Program-made: the position numbers and the translations under genes
Source of the DNA: Chthonomonas sp. UBA2785
Lineage (GTDB): Bacteria > Armatimonadota > Fimbriimonadia > Fimbriimonadales > Fimbriimonadaceae
DNA: 64,000 bases
Direction of reading: 5' to 3'
Assembly: GCA_002352215.1 (NCBI GenBank)
Contig: DEIB01000054.1
Location: 11,410-75,409, forward strand
Notes under the pieces: generated by a model
Databases searched by the model: none
The model's input: the letters and a program-made list of their open reading frames with translations, nothing else
What the model was told of the DNA's origin: nothing
Shown here: in pieces, positions 33,472-42,505 of the stretch
Layout: every line of letters starts with the position of its first letter
Position numbering within the stretch: position 1 is the stretch's first letter

Positions 33472-34593
33472 GTGCCGGTCTCTACACTGAACCGACTTTC
33501 CATTATCTTCTCGGCGCTCGGCCTTTTTGTGGCCGGATACCTGACGCTTAGCCACTTCCAAGCGAAGGATGTGTTCTGCGGCGGAACCTCAAGCTGCGAA
33601 GACGTTCTCAATAGCCCGGCGGCCAAGATCGGCGGGATCCCTACGGCTGCATTTGGCCTGGCGGCCTATGTTGTCTTGCTGCTCTTGGCCTTCCTTCGCA
33701 CCACTAAGGTGGGGGCGGAGTTTAGCAAGCTGTCGAAAGTGGGATTTGCCATCTCAGCGGTGGGCTTCCTGACCAGTGTGGGCCTCATCTATTACGCCTT
33801 GGCCACCATTGGCGCCCAGTGCTATTGGTGTATGGCTTCGGCCTTCCTCATGACCGTGCTTTTTGCTCTCCACGCCGCGATGGTGAAGGCCGACGCACCG
33901 GAAGAGCCCGATAAGGCCGGCATGCCCCTGGCGGTGGGCGGAGCGATGCTGGCAATTGCGGCCTCATTTATCATGCTCAATGTGGATGCAGGCAAGGCCC
34001 CGCCTTCGGGGACTCGCATTACCGGTGTTACGGAAGCGCAGAAGCGACTCTACATTCCGGCCGCTGCTCGGATGAAGGGTGACGAGAATGCCAAGATCAC
34101 CGTCGTCGAGTACATGGACGTGAACTGCCCGCCTTGCCGGCTGGCGGCGCCCATGGTCGAAGAATTGATTGCCAGCTACGGCGGCAAAGTGCGCTTGGGC
34201 ATCAAGCACGCTCCCCAACCGATTCCGGGTCACGAGACGAGCCCGAACGCCGCTTCGCTGCTTACCGTGGCCGAATCCAAGGGCAAGTTCTGGGAGCTCT
34301 ACGATCTGATGATGGACCCCAAGAACGAGACCACGGTGAAGAGCAAGGAAGGCCTGAAGGCGCTGGGCAAGGAAGTCGGACTGACCGAAGCCGAGGTGAA
34401 CAAGGGCGTGGATACGCCGGATGAGTTCGTGATGAATACGTTGAGCCAAGACCTCGACCAGTTCATGAGCCTCAACCCGCCGGGGACGCCGCTCTTCCTG
34501 ATCGTGGCGGATGGCAAGGACCTGCGCCACGTGGGGCCGGGGCAACTGGGCAAGGTGCTGGAGTCGGCGGAGTATGCCGACCTCCTCAAGTAA
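33472..34593 (+). CDS. VKOR-DsbA-like thioredoxin fusion protein
   Basis: The 373-residue membrane protein links a vitamin K epoxide reductase domain to a DsbA-like thioredoxin domain. The VKOR half (about residues 5-170) has loop cysteines C36 and C42 and the quinone-site pair C117-x2-C120 (CYWC). The soluble half has C219-x2-C222 (NCPPC). Together they would make disulfides in exported proteins and pass electrons to quinone, replacing DsbA and DsbB. The start is a GTG; longer frames run antisense through miaB. mnmA follows 9 bp downstream. Confidence 0.9.
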   Translation: MPVSTLNRLSIIFSALGLFVAGYLTLSHFQAKDVFCGGTSSCEDVLNSPAAKIGGIPTAAFGLAAYVVLLLLAFLRTTKVGAEFSKLSKVGFAISAVGFLTSVGLIYYALATIGAQCYWCMASAFLMTVLFALHAAMVKADAPEEPDKAGMPLAVGGAMLAIAASFIMLNVDAGKAPPSGTRITGVTEAQKRLYIPAAARMKGDENAKITVVEYMDVNCPPCRLAAPMVEELIASYGGKVRLGIKHAPQPIPGHETSPNAASLLTVAESKGKFWELYDLMMDPKNETTVKSKEGLKALGKEVGLTEAEVNKGVDTPDEFVMNTLSQDLDQFMSLNPPGTPLFLIVADGKDLRHVGPGQLGKVLESAEYADLLK

Positions 34594-34602
34594 ATCCAAG
34601 CG

Positions 34603-35688
34603 ATGACGCCAAAGCGAGGGGCTCCCGTTTGTGTGGCCATGTCCGGCGGTGTGGATAGCGCCGTCGTCGCGTACCTGCTTAAGAAGCGCGGGTACGACGT
34701 GGTGGGCATCACCATGCAAATCTGGCAAGAGAGCCAGCGGGACCCTCGCCACGCCGGCTGTTGCAGCCTGGGCGCGGTGGAAGACGCCCGGCGCTCGGCC
34801 CGGATGCTAGACATCCCGCATTACGTCATCAACTTCAAGGATCAGTTCAAGCAGACCGTCATTGACGAGTTCGTGCGCGAATATGCGGCGGGCCGCACGC
34901 CCAATCCGTGCGTGACCTGCAACAAGAAGGTGAAGTTCGAGGCGATGCTCCAGAAGAGTCAGGAGCTCGGCTGCGAGGCTCTTGCCACTGGCCACTACGC
35001 TCGGCTCCGCCGTGACCCCAAGACCGGCCTGATGCGCCTGATGCGCGCCCGGGGGATTGCCAAGGACCAGAGCTACGTGCTGTACGGGTTCACCCAGGCG
35101 CAGATGGAAGGTTGCTACTTCCCGCTCGGCGAGATGCCGGACAAGGCCGAGACCCGGCGACTGGCCCGTGAAGCTGGCCTGCCCGTGGCCGACAAGCCGG
35201 ACAGCCAAGAGATCTGCTTTGTGAGTGAAGCCGGCGGTTACCGCGAGTTCTTGCGGAAGTCGCGGCCGGATATGTTTGAAGAAGGCGAGCTCATCACTGT
35301 GGGGGGCGAACGCCTGGGCACCCACCAGGGTGTGGCGGATTTCACCGTGGGTCAGCGCCGGGGCTTGGGTGTGGCCAAGGGCAAGCCGCTCTACGTCATC
35401 GAGATTCAGCCCGACCAGAACCGCGTGGTGGTGGGCACGGATGAAGACCTCAAGCTCACGCATGTGCGGGTGCCTGCGTGGCACTGGACCTCCGTGGCGC
35501 CGACAAACGAACCCCTGCGCGTGCAGGCGAAAATCCGGTACAACATGGCTCCTCAACCGGCGACCCTCCGGGTCGAAGACGGTACCGCGACCCTGACCTT
35601 TGATCAGCCGGTCCGGGCGGTCACACCGGGTCAGATTGCCGTGGCGTACCGGGGCGAGACGGTCATTGGGGGAGGGAACATCGAATGA
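34603..35688 (+). CDS. mnmA: tRNA-specific 2-thiouridylase
   Basis: MnmA thiolates U34 of tRNAs for Lys, Glu and Gln. The 361-residue protein has the PP-loop VCVAMSGGVDSAVVAYLL. The catalytic cysteines lie in NPCVTCNKKVKF (C103 and C106) and DSQEICFV (C205). GHYARL and the C-terminal beta-barrel follow. The ATG at 34603 starts 9 bp after the VKOR gene. Its stop overlaps the next ATG (ATGA). Length and motifs are normal. Confidence 0.96.
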   Translation: MTPKRGAPVCVAMSGGVDSAVVAYLLKKRGYDVVGITMQIWQESQRDPRHAGCCSLGAVEDARRSARMLDIPHYVINFKDQFKQTVIDEFVREYAAGRTPNPCVTCNKKVKFEAMLQKSQELGCEALATGHYARLRRDPKTGLMRLMRARGIAKDQSYVLYGFTQAQMEGCYFPLGEMPDKAETRRLAREAGLPVADKPDSQEICFVSEAGGYREFLRKSRPDMFEEGELITVGGERLGTHQGVADFTVGQRRGLGVAKGKPLYVIEIQPDQNRVVVGTDEDLKLTHVRVPAWHWTSVAPTNEPLRVQAKIRYNMAPQPATLRVEDGTATLTFDQPVRAVTPGQIAVAYRGETVIGGGNIE

Positions 35689-36074
35689 CAGTAGAAACCG
35701 GACTTCTCATCACGATCGTGATCTTGGGGGCCGGCATGGTGATCGGGGTGGTGATGCTCACCCGCACCATTGGTCTGCTTCGCAAAGAGGTGAACCAGCT
35801 TCAAAATCGCATTGCGCGGCAAGATGCCGATCTCACCGCGCTGCAAGCCCAACTGACCGAGTTCAAGCAATCTCGCCAAGCTGTGGGCGCGCACGATCCG
35901 ATTGTTGCGGCCCTCGAAGGATTGGCAGAGTTTCAAAAGAGAGGGGCCGTCGGCACCGCTATTCATGTCGGTATGGGCCTAATTCGGGCATACTGGAAAC
36001 CAAAGCGCCGCGCGATCTCCACTACGGCGAAAGTGAAGGCACTCGGAGAAAAAGATGAATCATCAAGACGATAA
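35685..36074 (+). CDS. membrane-anchored coiled-coil protein of unknown function
   Basis: The 129-residue protein has one N-terminal membrane helix (residues 5-25), then a heptad-like coiled coil (about 30-65, TIGLLRKEVNQLQNRIARQD) and a basic tail. It is not a member of any family that I recognise. It overlaps mnmA by 4 bp and the YtxH gene by 20 bp, so it belongs to the operon. A small scaffolding role is possible but unproven. Confidence 0.65.
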   Translation: MTVETGLLITIVILGAGMVIGVVMLTRTIGLLRKEVNQLQNRIARQDADLTALQAQLTEFKQSRQAVGAHDPIVAALEGLAEFQKRGAVGTAIHVGMGLIRAYWKPKRRAISTTAKVKALGEKDESSRR

Positions 36075-36288
36075 GAACGCACTCGTTTACCTGCTGGCCG
36101 GTTTCGGCCTCGGCGCTCTCATCGGTGCCGTCGCGGGCTTGCTCTTTGCGCCGAAGGCGGGCGAAGAAACGCGCCACGAACTGGCCGACCGCATGAAGGA
36201 ACTGAAGAGCAAGACGGAAGATTACGTGGCTGAGCAGCGCGCCAAGCGCCGCTCGCTGACGGGTGAACCGGACGAAGCGGGAGCCTAA
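36055..36288 (+). CDS. YtxH domain protein
   Basis: The 77-residue protein carries the YtxH signature: a Gly-rich membrane helix followed by LLFAPKAGEETRHELADRM and a charged amphipathic tail (KELKSKTEDYVAEQRAKRR). YtxH proteins are often tied to envelope or general stress, but their biochemical role is unknown. It overlaps the preceding gene by 20 bp and precedes the permease by 15 bp. Confidence 0.85.
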   Translation: MNHQDDKNALVYLLAGFGLGALIGAVAGLLFAPKAGEETRHELADRMKELKSKTEDYVAEQRAKRRSLTGEPDEAGA

Positions 36289-36303
36289 GGACTCCTTCCT
36301 TTT

Positions 36304-37530
36304 GTGAACAAGCCGGCCGTGGGAGGATGGCGACTCGCCCTGTGGGGCGTGATCGTGCTTGCCGCGGCCTGGTTTCTTTATTCTGTCCGCGCGATTCTGC
36401 CGCCCTTCCTTTTGGGTTGGGTCATTGCCATTGTCTTGGAGCCAGCCGTGCGCTGGCTTCGGTTGCGCGGCATGCCGCGCATGGCCGCCGTGCTTTTGCT
36501 CACGGTGGTGTTTTTCGGCCTCGCGACGCTGGTGGTCGTCAAAGTCAGCCCCATTGTGGCCGGGCAGATTTCGTCCGTTCGCGACCAACTCGTGCGCGTG
36601 ACGCAGGGCCTCGCCGAAGGCGACCAGAAAGCCAACATCTACACCAATTGGAACCCGGCGGTGCGGGCGGCGCCCGATGGAGCCAGTGCCATGGTGGACG
36701 ATCTACTGAGCCGCTATGGCGACCAACTGACGCGGGCGGGCTTGCCCTCGAACCGGCAAGCCATCGTCGAGCAGTACGTCGAGCCCCAGCGTGAAAACCT
36801 CGTCAAGGCCTTGCAGGGCTTTGTCAACGGTTTCTTCGGCATTGTGGCGGGGGCGGCGCAGAGCGTCTTGTTGCTCGCCATCACGCCCTTGATCGTCTTT
36901 TATTTGCTCAACGATATGGACCGGATGGGCAAACGGGCAGCCACCTGGATACCCGTCAGTATCCGCAAAGAAACGCTCAGCCTCATTGGCGAAGTCAGCG
37001 GGGTGTTCCGGTCGTATTTGCGCGGCATCTCGCTGCTCGTGCTCATGTATTCGGCGGCGGCGGCATTGCTCTTGGGCATCCTGGGCGTGCCGTTCTTCAT
37101 CATTCTCGCGGCGCTGGCAGGCTTGCTCTATCTCATCCCGATGTTCGGGAGCCTCATCAGCACGGTGCTCATCTTTGTGGTGTGCTTGGTAAGCGGCCAG
37201 AGCGGCCCGGCGTGGACGTCGTTCGGTTCGCCCATCATGTACGCGATCATCTGTACGGTGGCGTTCTCACTGCTGTCGAGCTTCGTGTTCGACCAGATCA
37301 TCGTGCCGCAGGTCATCGGCGGCGCGGTGGAACTCCACCCCTTGTTCAGCATCTTCGTCATCACGGCGGCGGGCGCCCTGTTTGGGGTGCCGGGGATGCT
37401 GTTGGCCTTCCCCGTAGCGGGTTCGGCCAAGGTGATCTTGGATCGGTTGCTCCGGGTGGTCAGTCAGCCCCCACCGGCCCTGGCAGGCTTGCCAAGTGTG
37501 CCGATGCGGCACCGAGTTTCGGAAGATTAA
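36304..37530 (+). CDS. AI-2E family transporter (TqsA/YdiK-like permease)
   Basis: The 408-residue membrane protein has about eight helices in the AI-2E arrangement: three near the N-terminus (residues 10-85), an outside or amphipathic segment and a C-terminal bundle. The family sequences LLLAITPLIVFYLLNDMDRM, FRSYLRGISLLVLMYS and YLIPMFGSLIST are visible. Some members export autoinducer-2 and others are Na+/H+ antiporters, so the substrate is not decided. The start is a GTG at 36304. The end overlaps the convergent pseudokinase gene by 4 bp. Confidence 0.88.
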   Translation: MNKPAVGGWRLALWGVIVLAAAWFLYSVRAILPPFLLGWVIAIVLEPAVRWLRLRGMPRMAAVLLLTVVFFGLATLVVVKVSPIVAGQISSVRDQLVRVTQGLAEGDQKANIYTNWNPAVRAAPDGASAMVDDLLSRYGDQLTRAGLPSNRQAIVEQYVEPQRENLVKALQGFVNGFFGIVAGAAQSVLLLAITPLIVFYLLNDMDRMGKRAATWIPVSIRKETLSLIGEVSGVFRSYLRGISLLVLMYSAAAALLLGILGVPFFIILAALAGLLYLIPMFGSLISTVLIFVVCLVSGQSGPAWTSFGSPIMYAIICTVAFSLLSSFVFDQIIVPQVIGGAVELHPLFSIFVITAAGALFGVPGMLLAFPVAGSAKVILDRLLRVVSQPPPALAGLPSVPMRHRVSED

Positions 37531-39446
37531 CCCGGTCGGCTTCGTTCGGGCACCGCAAATCGCCGCGCCAGGTCGCTAGCGGTGAGCTCTAGCTTGCGCC
37601 GACCCGAGGGGAGCACCAGGTTCCACCGGATGGGCGTGACTTCAAACTCCCAATCGGCCTCGCTTTCTCGCCACATCACAAACAGGCGTTCGCCATCAAA
37701 GTCCATGCCTTTAAGCTGGCTCACCAGCCCCATATGGCGGCGTAGCCATCCCCGGAACTGAATCCGGTCTGGCGTAATCCGCAGGGTGCCGCTCCGGCGA
37801 TGGCCATCCTTCACCCACACCGCGCGCCCGCTCCAGCACAAGGCATTGGCCTCGCCATCCAGCCCCAATTCACCTTGGCCGTAGGCAAGCCGCAGGGCAT
37901 CGTTGAAGAGTTCTTCCAGGTCGTCTTCCTCTTCGGCCGTGGGCAGATCCCGGGCGATACGGTGCCACGTGCCTAGGTCGTGGATTTGCCCGAGATGCTC
38001 GGCAATGGGGTTGGATTCGGCCCGCACGAGCTTCAGCCCTTGCGGAGTGGTGTCGAACTCCACGTCTCCGCTGCGGCACACCAAGCCGGGGTTGGCGGTG
38101 GTCTGCCCCACGGCCACCCACGGCACAATATCCTTGCGCAGGGCACGCAGAGAGTAGCCACGCTCGTAGCCGCTCCCGGTGAGTGGCGAAAGAAGGGTGA
38201 AGTATCCGTTCTCCGTGTGGCCCCGGGCATCACACTTGGGGCACATGCCGTTGCCCAGCCCCATCTCGCCGGTAGCGGCGAGTTCGGCCCATTCGCGCAT
38301 CGTCCAGGCGTCTCCGTCTGGTCCGAGTTGCCAGGTCTTGTCGGCGGCAGGGGCCAGCGCTTGGTCGCAGTCTTCGCAGATGAAGAGTTCTCGCTCGGTC
38401 AGGGTGCCCGTGTCCGGCTGGGCATGGCACCAGGCGCACTTCCATCCCGTTTTGGTCTTGATCAGCAACCCACGGTCACACTCGGGACAGGCGGGGCGGC
38501 GTTTGCTCGTGGTGCGGTGTCGCAGAACTCCGGTTTGGCAAGCCGGGCACATGCCTTCTCGGGCCTGGTACGCCGACCAGCGCCCGGCCAAGCACACCGG
38601 GCAAGTGTTGGCCTTGGCGGGCTTGGGGTCTTCCAGAACATCACCGCACGCGGGGCACTCGCGCCGAGCAAACTTCAAATCCTGCAACGCGACCCGGATG
38701 GCGTCCAGATGCCGCCAAGTGGGAAGGGATGGAGGCACCGATTCGAAGGCCCAAGCGGATCGAGCCTGCATGGCATTGACGGGACGCACCGCCGGGTCTA
38801 GGGCCCGCCATGGGGTCAGGGCATCAGGGCCGGTCGGCGGGTGCAGGCCATCGAGGAGCGCGGCAAGCGCAAAGAGGTCGCGGGACGGCAGGTGCATCCG
38901 GCGGCGGTCGCGGCCTTCTGGCGTCGGGTCGGTCAGGTCGTCTTGATCAAGCCGGTCGGCCAGCCAGTTGCGGGCTACGCCCATTCCGCCCAGCCACGGA
39001 CGTCCATCTTCATCCAAGAAGACAGCCCGGGGCGTCACATCCCCGTGTATCCAGCCGTGCGCGTGCCACTGCTCAATGATGAGGAGGAGGCGTTGCGCCC
39101 AGCGGTCCCGTTCAAGGGTGTCGAGTGTAACGGACGTTTCGTCGAGCCGCACGGCCCCGGGGATGGCGTCCGTCACCCACCATAAAGTGCCACCCTCAAA
39201 ACCCACCCATTCGGCCCCCAGCCAAGGGATGCCCAGGCGCGGGGGCACGGCCAGCAAAGCGCGCCGTACCAGGTGGGCTAGCATGCGCCGCTCGTCTGTT
39301 CCGAGGCCCTTGGTTGCGGTCTCAGCGAGGCACCACGCCCACTTCTCCGCCCCCGTGGCCACCTCTTGCGCCAAGAAAACCGGATGCACAGGGTCCGCCC
39401 ATTTGAGTTCCCCCCGCAGGTAGCGGCCATCGGCCATGGGGGTCAT
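37527..39446 (-). CDS. protein-kinase-like (pseudokinase) protein with seven zinc-ribbon CxxC pairs
   Basis: From the ATG at 39446 the protein has 639 residues. Residues 8-250 look like a Ser/Thr kinase fold. The catalytic-loop His-x-Asp is kept (HGD at 134-136) but its usual Asn is Ala, and the DFG position reads WLGGMG (151-156). The metal-binding residues are therefore missing and it is probably a pseudokinase. From 264 to 405 seven CxxC pairs follow (264, 282, 300, 320, 337, 357 and 402), which should form three or more zinc ribbons. The C-terminal 230 residues have no recognised domain. A GTG at 39476 could be the true start. Function unknown; a signalling or scaffold role is inferred. 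Confidence 0.72.
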   Translation of the reverse strand: MTPMADGRYLRGELKWADPVHPVFLAQEVATGAEKWAWCLAETATKGLGTDERRMLAHLVRRALLAVPPRLGIPWLGAEWVGFEGGTLWWVTDAIPGAVRLDETSVTLDTLERDRWAQRLLLIIEQWHAHGWIHGDVTPRAVFLDEDGRPWLGGMGVARNWLADRLDQDDLTDPTPEGRDRRRMHLPSRDLFALAALLDGLHPPTGPDALTPWRALDPAVRPVNAMQARSAWAFESVPPSLPTWRHLDAIRVALQDLKFARRECPACGDVLEDPKPAKANTCPVCLAGRWSAYQAREGMCPACQTGVLRHRTTSKRRPACPECDRGLLIKTKTGWKCAWCHAQPDTGTLTERELFICEDCDQALAPAADKTWQLGPDGDAWTMREWAELAATGEMGLGNGMCPKCDARGHTENGYFTLLSPLTGSGYERGYSLRALRKDIVPWVAVGQTTANPGLVCRSGDVEFDTTPQGLKLVRAESNPIAEHLGQIHDLGTWHRIARDLPTAEEEDDLEELFNDALRLAYGQGELGLDGEANALCWSGRAVWVKDGHRRSGTLRITPDRIQFRGWLRRHMGLVSQLKGMDFDGERLFVMWRESEADWEFEVTPIRWNLVLPSGRRKLELTASDLARRFAVPERSRPG

Positions 39447-39496
39447 CGGGGCCAGAAGGGAAGGCGGCTGACTCACAGACGTTCTTAGTAACAAGA

Positions 39497-39502
39497 TACA
39501 CT
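39497..39502 (+). promoter_or_regulatory. candidate -10 element for the secreted protein at 39510
   Basis: TACACT ends 7 bases before the ATG at 39510 and no Shine-Dalgarno sequence is present. Confidence 0.45.
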
Positions 39503-39509
39503 TTTCTCT

Positions 39510-40493
39510 ATGCTCACCTCTTGGGTTTTGGCCGGTACCCTGCTTTATGCGGCCCCGCAAGGGACGACGCACGACTACACCCTCAAGGCCACGTTCGATG
39601 GTTTCTTGCCGATTCTAGGCGGCAACACCGGCGTGGTGGAAACCAACATGGTGGTGCGGGTGGACGGCCTGACGAACGGCAGCGAGACCCTGAAGGCCGC
39701 CAGCGAGATCACCGCCTTCGATATCGCCTTCAACGGCGCCAAGCTGCCCCTGGGGCTGGAAAGTGTGCAGGAATTCTTCCCGCGCACCACGATTGAGTTC
39801 TCCCCGGCGGGTCGCATTAGCAAGACCAACGCGCCCGACCTCACCCTGCCCGTGCGCCTGCCGGGCCTGGACGCCAAGCGCTTCCCGGACATCACCTACG
39901 TCCCCATCGAATTCGATGCGAAAACGGCGGAGGTGGCGCAGGAGTGGACCTTCGAGCGCACGTTTGATGGCGCGCCGATGGTCTACCGTTGCCGCTTGGA
40001 GAGCCTGACGGCCACCCACGCCGTGGTCTCCGTGAACATCGCCCAGGAACTGAACTACCTGGAGAACGAAGCCCTGGAAGTGGTGAAGGAAGAGAAGGAT
40101 GCCTATAGCCGTGTAAAGGCCAAGCTCACGGGCTCGGGGCAGGTGATTTTTGAGCGCGAAGCCGGGGCCGTGGCCCGGGTAGTGATGACGAACGACTCGG
40201 CAAGCCAAGTCACAAACATCAAGACCGGTGAGACGATTGAGCGCAAGCTCAAAACGACCTTTGTGGTGGACCGCAAGGGCGCCAAGCTGCCAGAAGCGGG
40301 AGTGATCCAGGCCAAGGTGCGCGAAGTGTCCATTTGGGATCGCGTGCGTTCTAGCGCCGCGACCGCGCCGGCCCTGGCCAGCGTGTGGTGGCAAAAGATC
40401 AAGCCGAACCTGGCCATGAACGCGCAGGAAGCGTGGCAACGCACCTTCCGCTGGGCCTTGGAATTGTGGCAGCGCGTGGGTCCGGGGGCGTGA
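39510..40493 (+). CDS. secreted protein of unknown function
   Basis: The 327-residue protein has a short signal peptide (residues 1-15, cleaved after AAP-like sequence) and a beta-rich body with repeated D-Y-T-L-K and T-x-F-x-V strands. One cysteine and no catalytic motif are visible. The last 60 residues are helical and Trp-rich (WDRVRS ... WWQKIKP ... FRWALELWQRV), perhaps a membrane-surface helix. The stop overlaps the ligA start (GTGA), an unexpected pairing. Function unknown. Confidence 0.7.
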   Translation: MLTSWVLAGTLLYAAPQGTTHDYTLKATFDGFLPILGGNTGVVETNMVVRVDGLTNGSETLKAASEITAFDIAFNGAKLPLGLESVQEFFPRTTIEFSPAGRISKTNAPDLTLPVRLPGLDAKRFPDITYVPIEFDAKTAEVAQEWTFERTFDGAPMVYRCRLESLTATHAVVSVNIAQELNYLENEALEVVKEEKDAYSRVKAKLTGSGQVIFEREAGAVARVVMTNDSASQVTNIKTGETIERKLKTTFVVDRKGAKLPEAGVIQAKVREVSIWDRVRSSAATAPALASVWWQKIKPNLAMNAQEAWQRTFRWALELWQRVGPGA

Positions 40494-42505
40494 ACGCCGC
40501 TGAGCGCGCCGCCTGGCTGCGTGACGAACTCCATCGCCATAACCGCCTCTATTACGTCGACAACGCGCCGGAGATCAGTGACACCGAGTACGACCGGCTC
40601 CTCCGCGAACTGAGCGACCTCGAGACGGCCCATCCGGAGTTACTGACGCCCGACAGCCCCACCCAAACCGTGGGGGTCGCGCCCGTGGCGGCGTTTGGTG
40701 AAGTGCGGCACCGGGTTCCGATGCTCTCGCTGGACAACGCCTTTGACGAAGCCGAACTCCAGGCTTTCGACCAGCGGGTTCGGAGGTTCTTGGCGCAAGA
40801 CGAGCCTGTGCGATACGTGGTGGAACTCAAGCTGGACGGGGTGAGCCTGAGCCTAACCTACGAAGATGGTCTGCTCACCCAGGCCGCCACCCGCGGGGAT
40901 GGCACCACCGGCGAAATGGTGACGGCCAACGCCCGCACGGTGCGCGGCGTGCCCCTGCGCCTGGCCGGAGCGGCCCCGGGATTGATCGAAATTCGTGGGG
41001 AAGTCTTGATGACCCGCGCCGACTTTGCCCGGCTAAACGATGAGAAGCTGGCCCGCGGAGAAACACCCTTTGTAAACCCGCGCAACGCCGCCAGCGGGGG
41101 GCTGCGCCAACTCGATAGCCGCCTGACCCGAGAGCGGCGGTTGCGGTTCTTTGGCTACACCTTCGGGGCCATTGAGGGGCCGGCGGTGCCGGAAGACCAA
41201 GGCGCGCGCCTGGCCTGGCTACGCGAAATGGGGGTGCCGGTGGCCGCCCACGCCGAGGAGTGCCCGGACATTGAGGCCGTCATCCAGGCCATTGCCCGTG
41301 TGCAGGCGCAGCGGCCTGACTTGCCGTTCGACATTGACGGTGTGGTCATCAAGGTCGCCGATGGCGCCCTGCGAGAACGCCTGGGCGACACCGCCCGGGG
41401 ACCGCGCTGGGCGATTGCTTACAAGTTTCCGGCCGAGCAGGCCATGACCCGCATGCACGCCATCACTTGGCAAGTGGGGCGGACCGGTTTGGTGGTGCCC
41501 GTGGCCGAACTCGACCCGATTTATGTGGGCGGCGTCACCATCAGCCGCGCGACCCTGCACAACCCCAGCGAACTCCGCCGCAAGGACGTCCGCGTGGGTG
41601 ACACCGTGATTGTCCAGCGGGCGGGGGACGTCATCCCCGAGGTCGTGGGGCCGGTGCTCGAACGTCGCCCGGAGGGCACCGAACCTGTGCCCGTGCCAAC
41701 GGAGTGCCCGGTGTGCGGCACGCCTTTGCTTTACGGGGAAGGGGACATCCTGCTGCGCTGCTCTAACAAGCGGGCATGCCCGGCCCAGCTCTTGGCGGGC
41801 ATCATCCACTTCGTTTCGCGCGGCGCGATGGACATTGCGGGCCTGGGCGAAAAGCAGATTCAATTCTTCCTGGACAAGGGATGGATCAGCGACATTCCCA
41901 GCCTCTACGAACTCGGCCGGCACCGCGAGGCGATGGTGAACGAACCCGGCCTGGGCCAGCAGAGCGTGGACAATATCCTGGCGGCGATTGAGGAGAGCAA
42001 GACGCGGCCGTTGTCGCGGGTCATCATCGGCCTGGGTATCCGGTTTGTGGGGGAGAAGACTTCGATCGACCTCGCCACGGCCTTCGGTAATCTCGACGCC
42101 TTGGCCGTGGCCGACGAGGCACGTCTTCAAGCGGTGCCCGACATCGGGGAGCGCACGGCCGCCGAGATTGTCACCTGGTTTGCCGACGACGAGAACCAGA
42201 CGTTGCTGGAACGGCTGAAAGCCCACGTCAACCCCACTCTGGCCGACCTGGAGCCCCTGGGCGACCAGTTTGCCGGGCAGACCGTGGTCTTCACCGGCAA
42301 GCTCGAGACCATGACCCGCGAGGAAGCCGAAGCCTATGTGCGGCGGCACGGGGGCACTCCCGCCGGGAGCGTGAGCAAGAAGACGAACCTGGTGGTCTAC
42401 GGGCCGGGGGCGGGGAGCAAGCTGGCCAAGGCCGAGCAACTGGGCGTGCCGCTGATGACCGAAGCCGAATTCTGCGAGCAGTACCGCCCGCTCGAATCGC
42501 CGTGA
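40490..42505 (+). CDS. ligA: NAD-dependent DNA ligase
   Basis: LigA seals nicks during replication and repair. From the GTG at 40490 the protein has 671 residues, normal for the family. The N-terminal Ia domain (RHNRLYYVDNAPEISDTEYD) binds NAD. The adenylated Lys is K114 in ELKLDGVSL. An OB-fold, the four-Cys zinc finger (CPVCGTPLLYGEGDILLRC then CPAQ), HhH motifs and a C-terminal BRCT domain (from about 590) follow in order. Its start overlaps the secreted-protein stop. Its stop overlaps the glycosylase start. Confidence 0.97.
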   Translation: MNAAERAAWLRDELHRHNRLYYVDNAPEISDTEYDRLLRELSDLETAHPELLTPDSPTQTVGVAPVAAFGEVRHRVPMLSLDNAFDEAELQAFDQRVRRFLAQDEPVRYVVELKLDGVSLSLTYEDGLLTQAATRGDGTTGEMVTANARTVRGVPLRLAGAAPGLIEIRGEVLMTRADFARLNDEKLARGETPFVNPRNAASGGLRQLDSRLTRERRLRFFGYTFGAIEGPAVPEDQGARLAWLREMGVPVAAHAEECPDIEAVIQAIARVQAQRPDLPFDIDGVVIKVADGALRERLGDTARGPRWAIAYKFPAEQAMTRMHAITWQVGRTGLVVPVAELDPIYVGGVTISRATLHNPSELRRKDVRVGDTVIVQRAGDVIPEVVGPVLERRPEGTEPVPVPTECPVCGTPLLYGEGDILLRCSNKRACPAQLLAGIIHFVSRGAMDIAGLGEKQIQFFLDKGWISDIPSLYELGRHREAMVNEPGLGQQSVDNILAAIEESKTRPLSRVIIGLGIRFVGEKTSIDLATAFGNLDALAVADEARLQAVPDIGERTAAEIVTWFADDENQTLLERLKAHVNPTLADLEPLGDQFAGQTVVFTGKLETMTREEAEAYVRRHGGTPAGSVSKKTNLVVYGPGAGSKLAKAEQLGVPLMTEAEFCEQYRPLESP

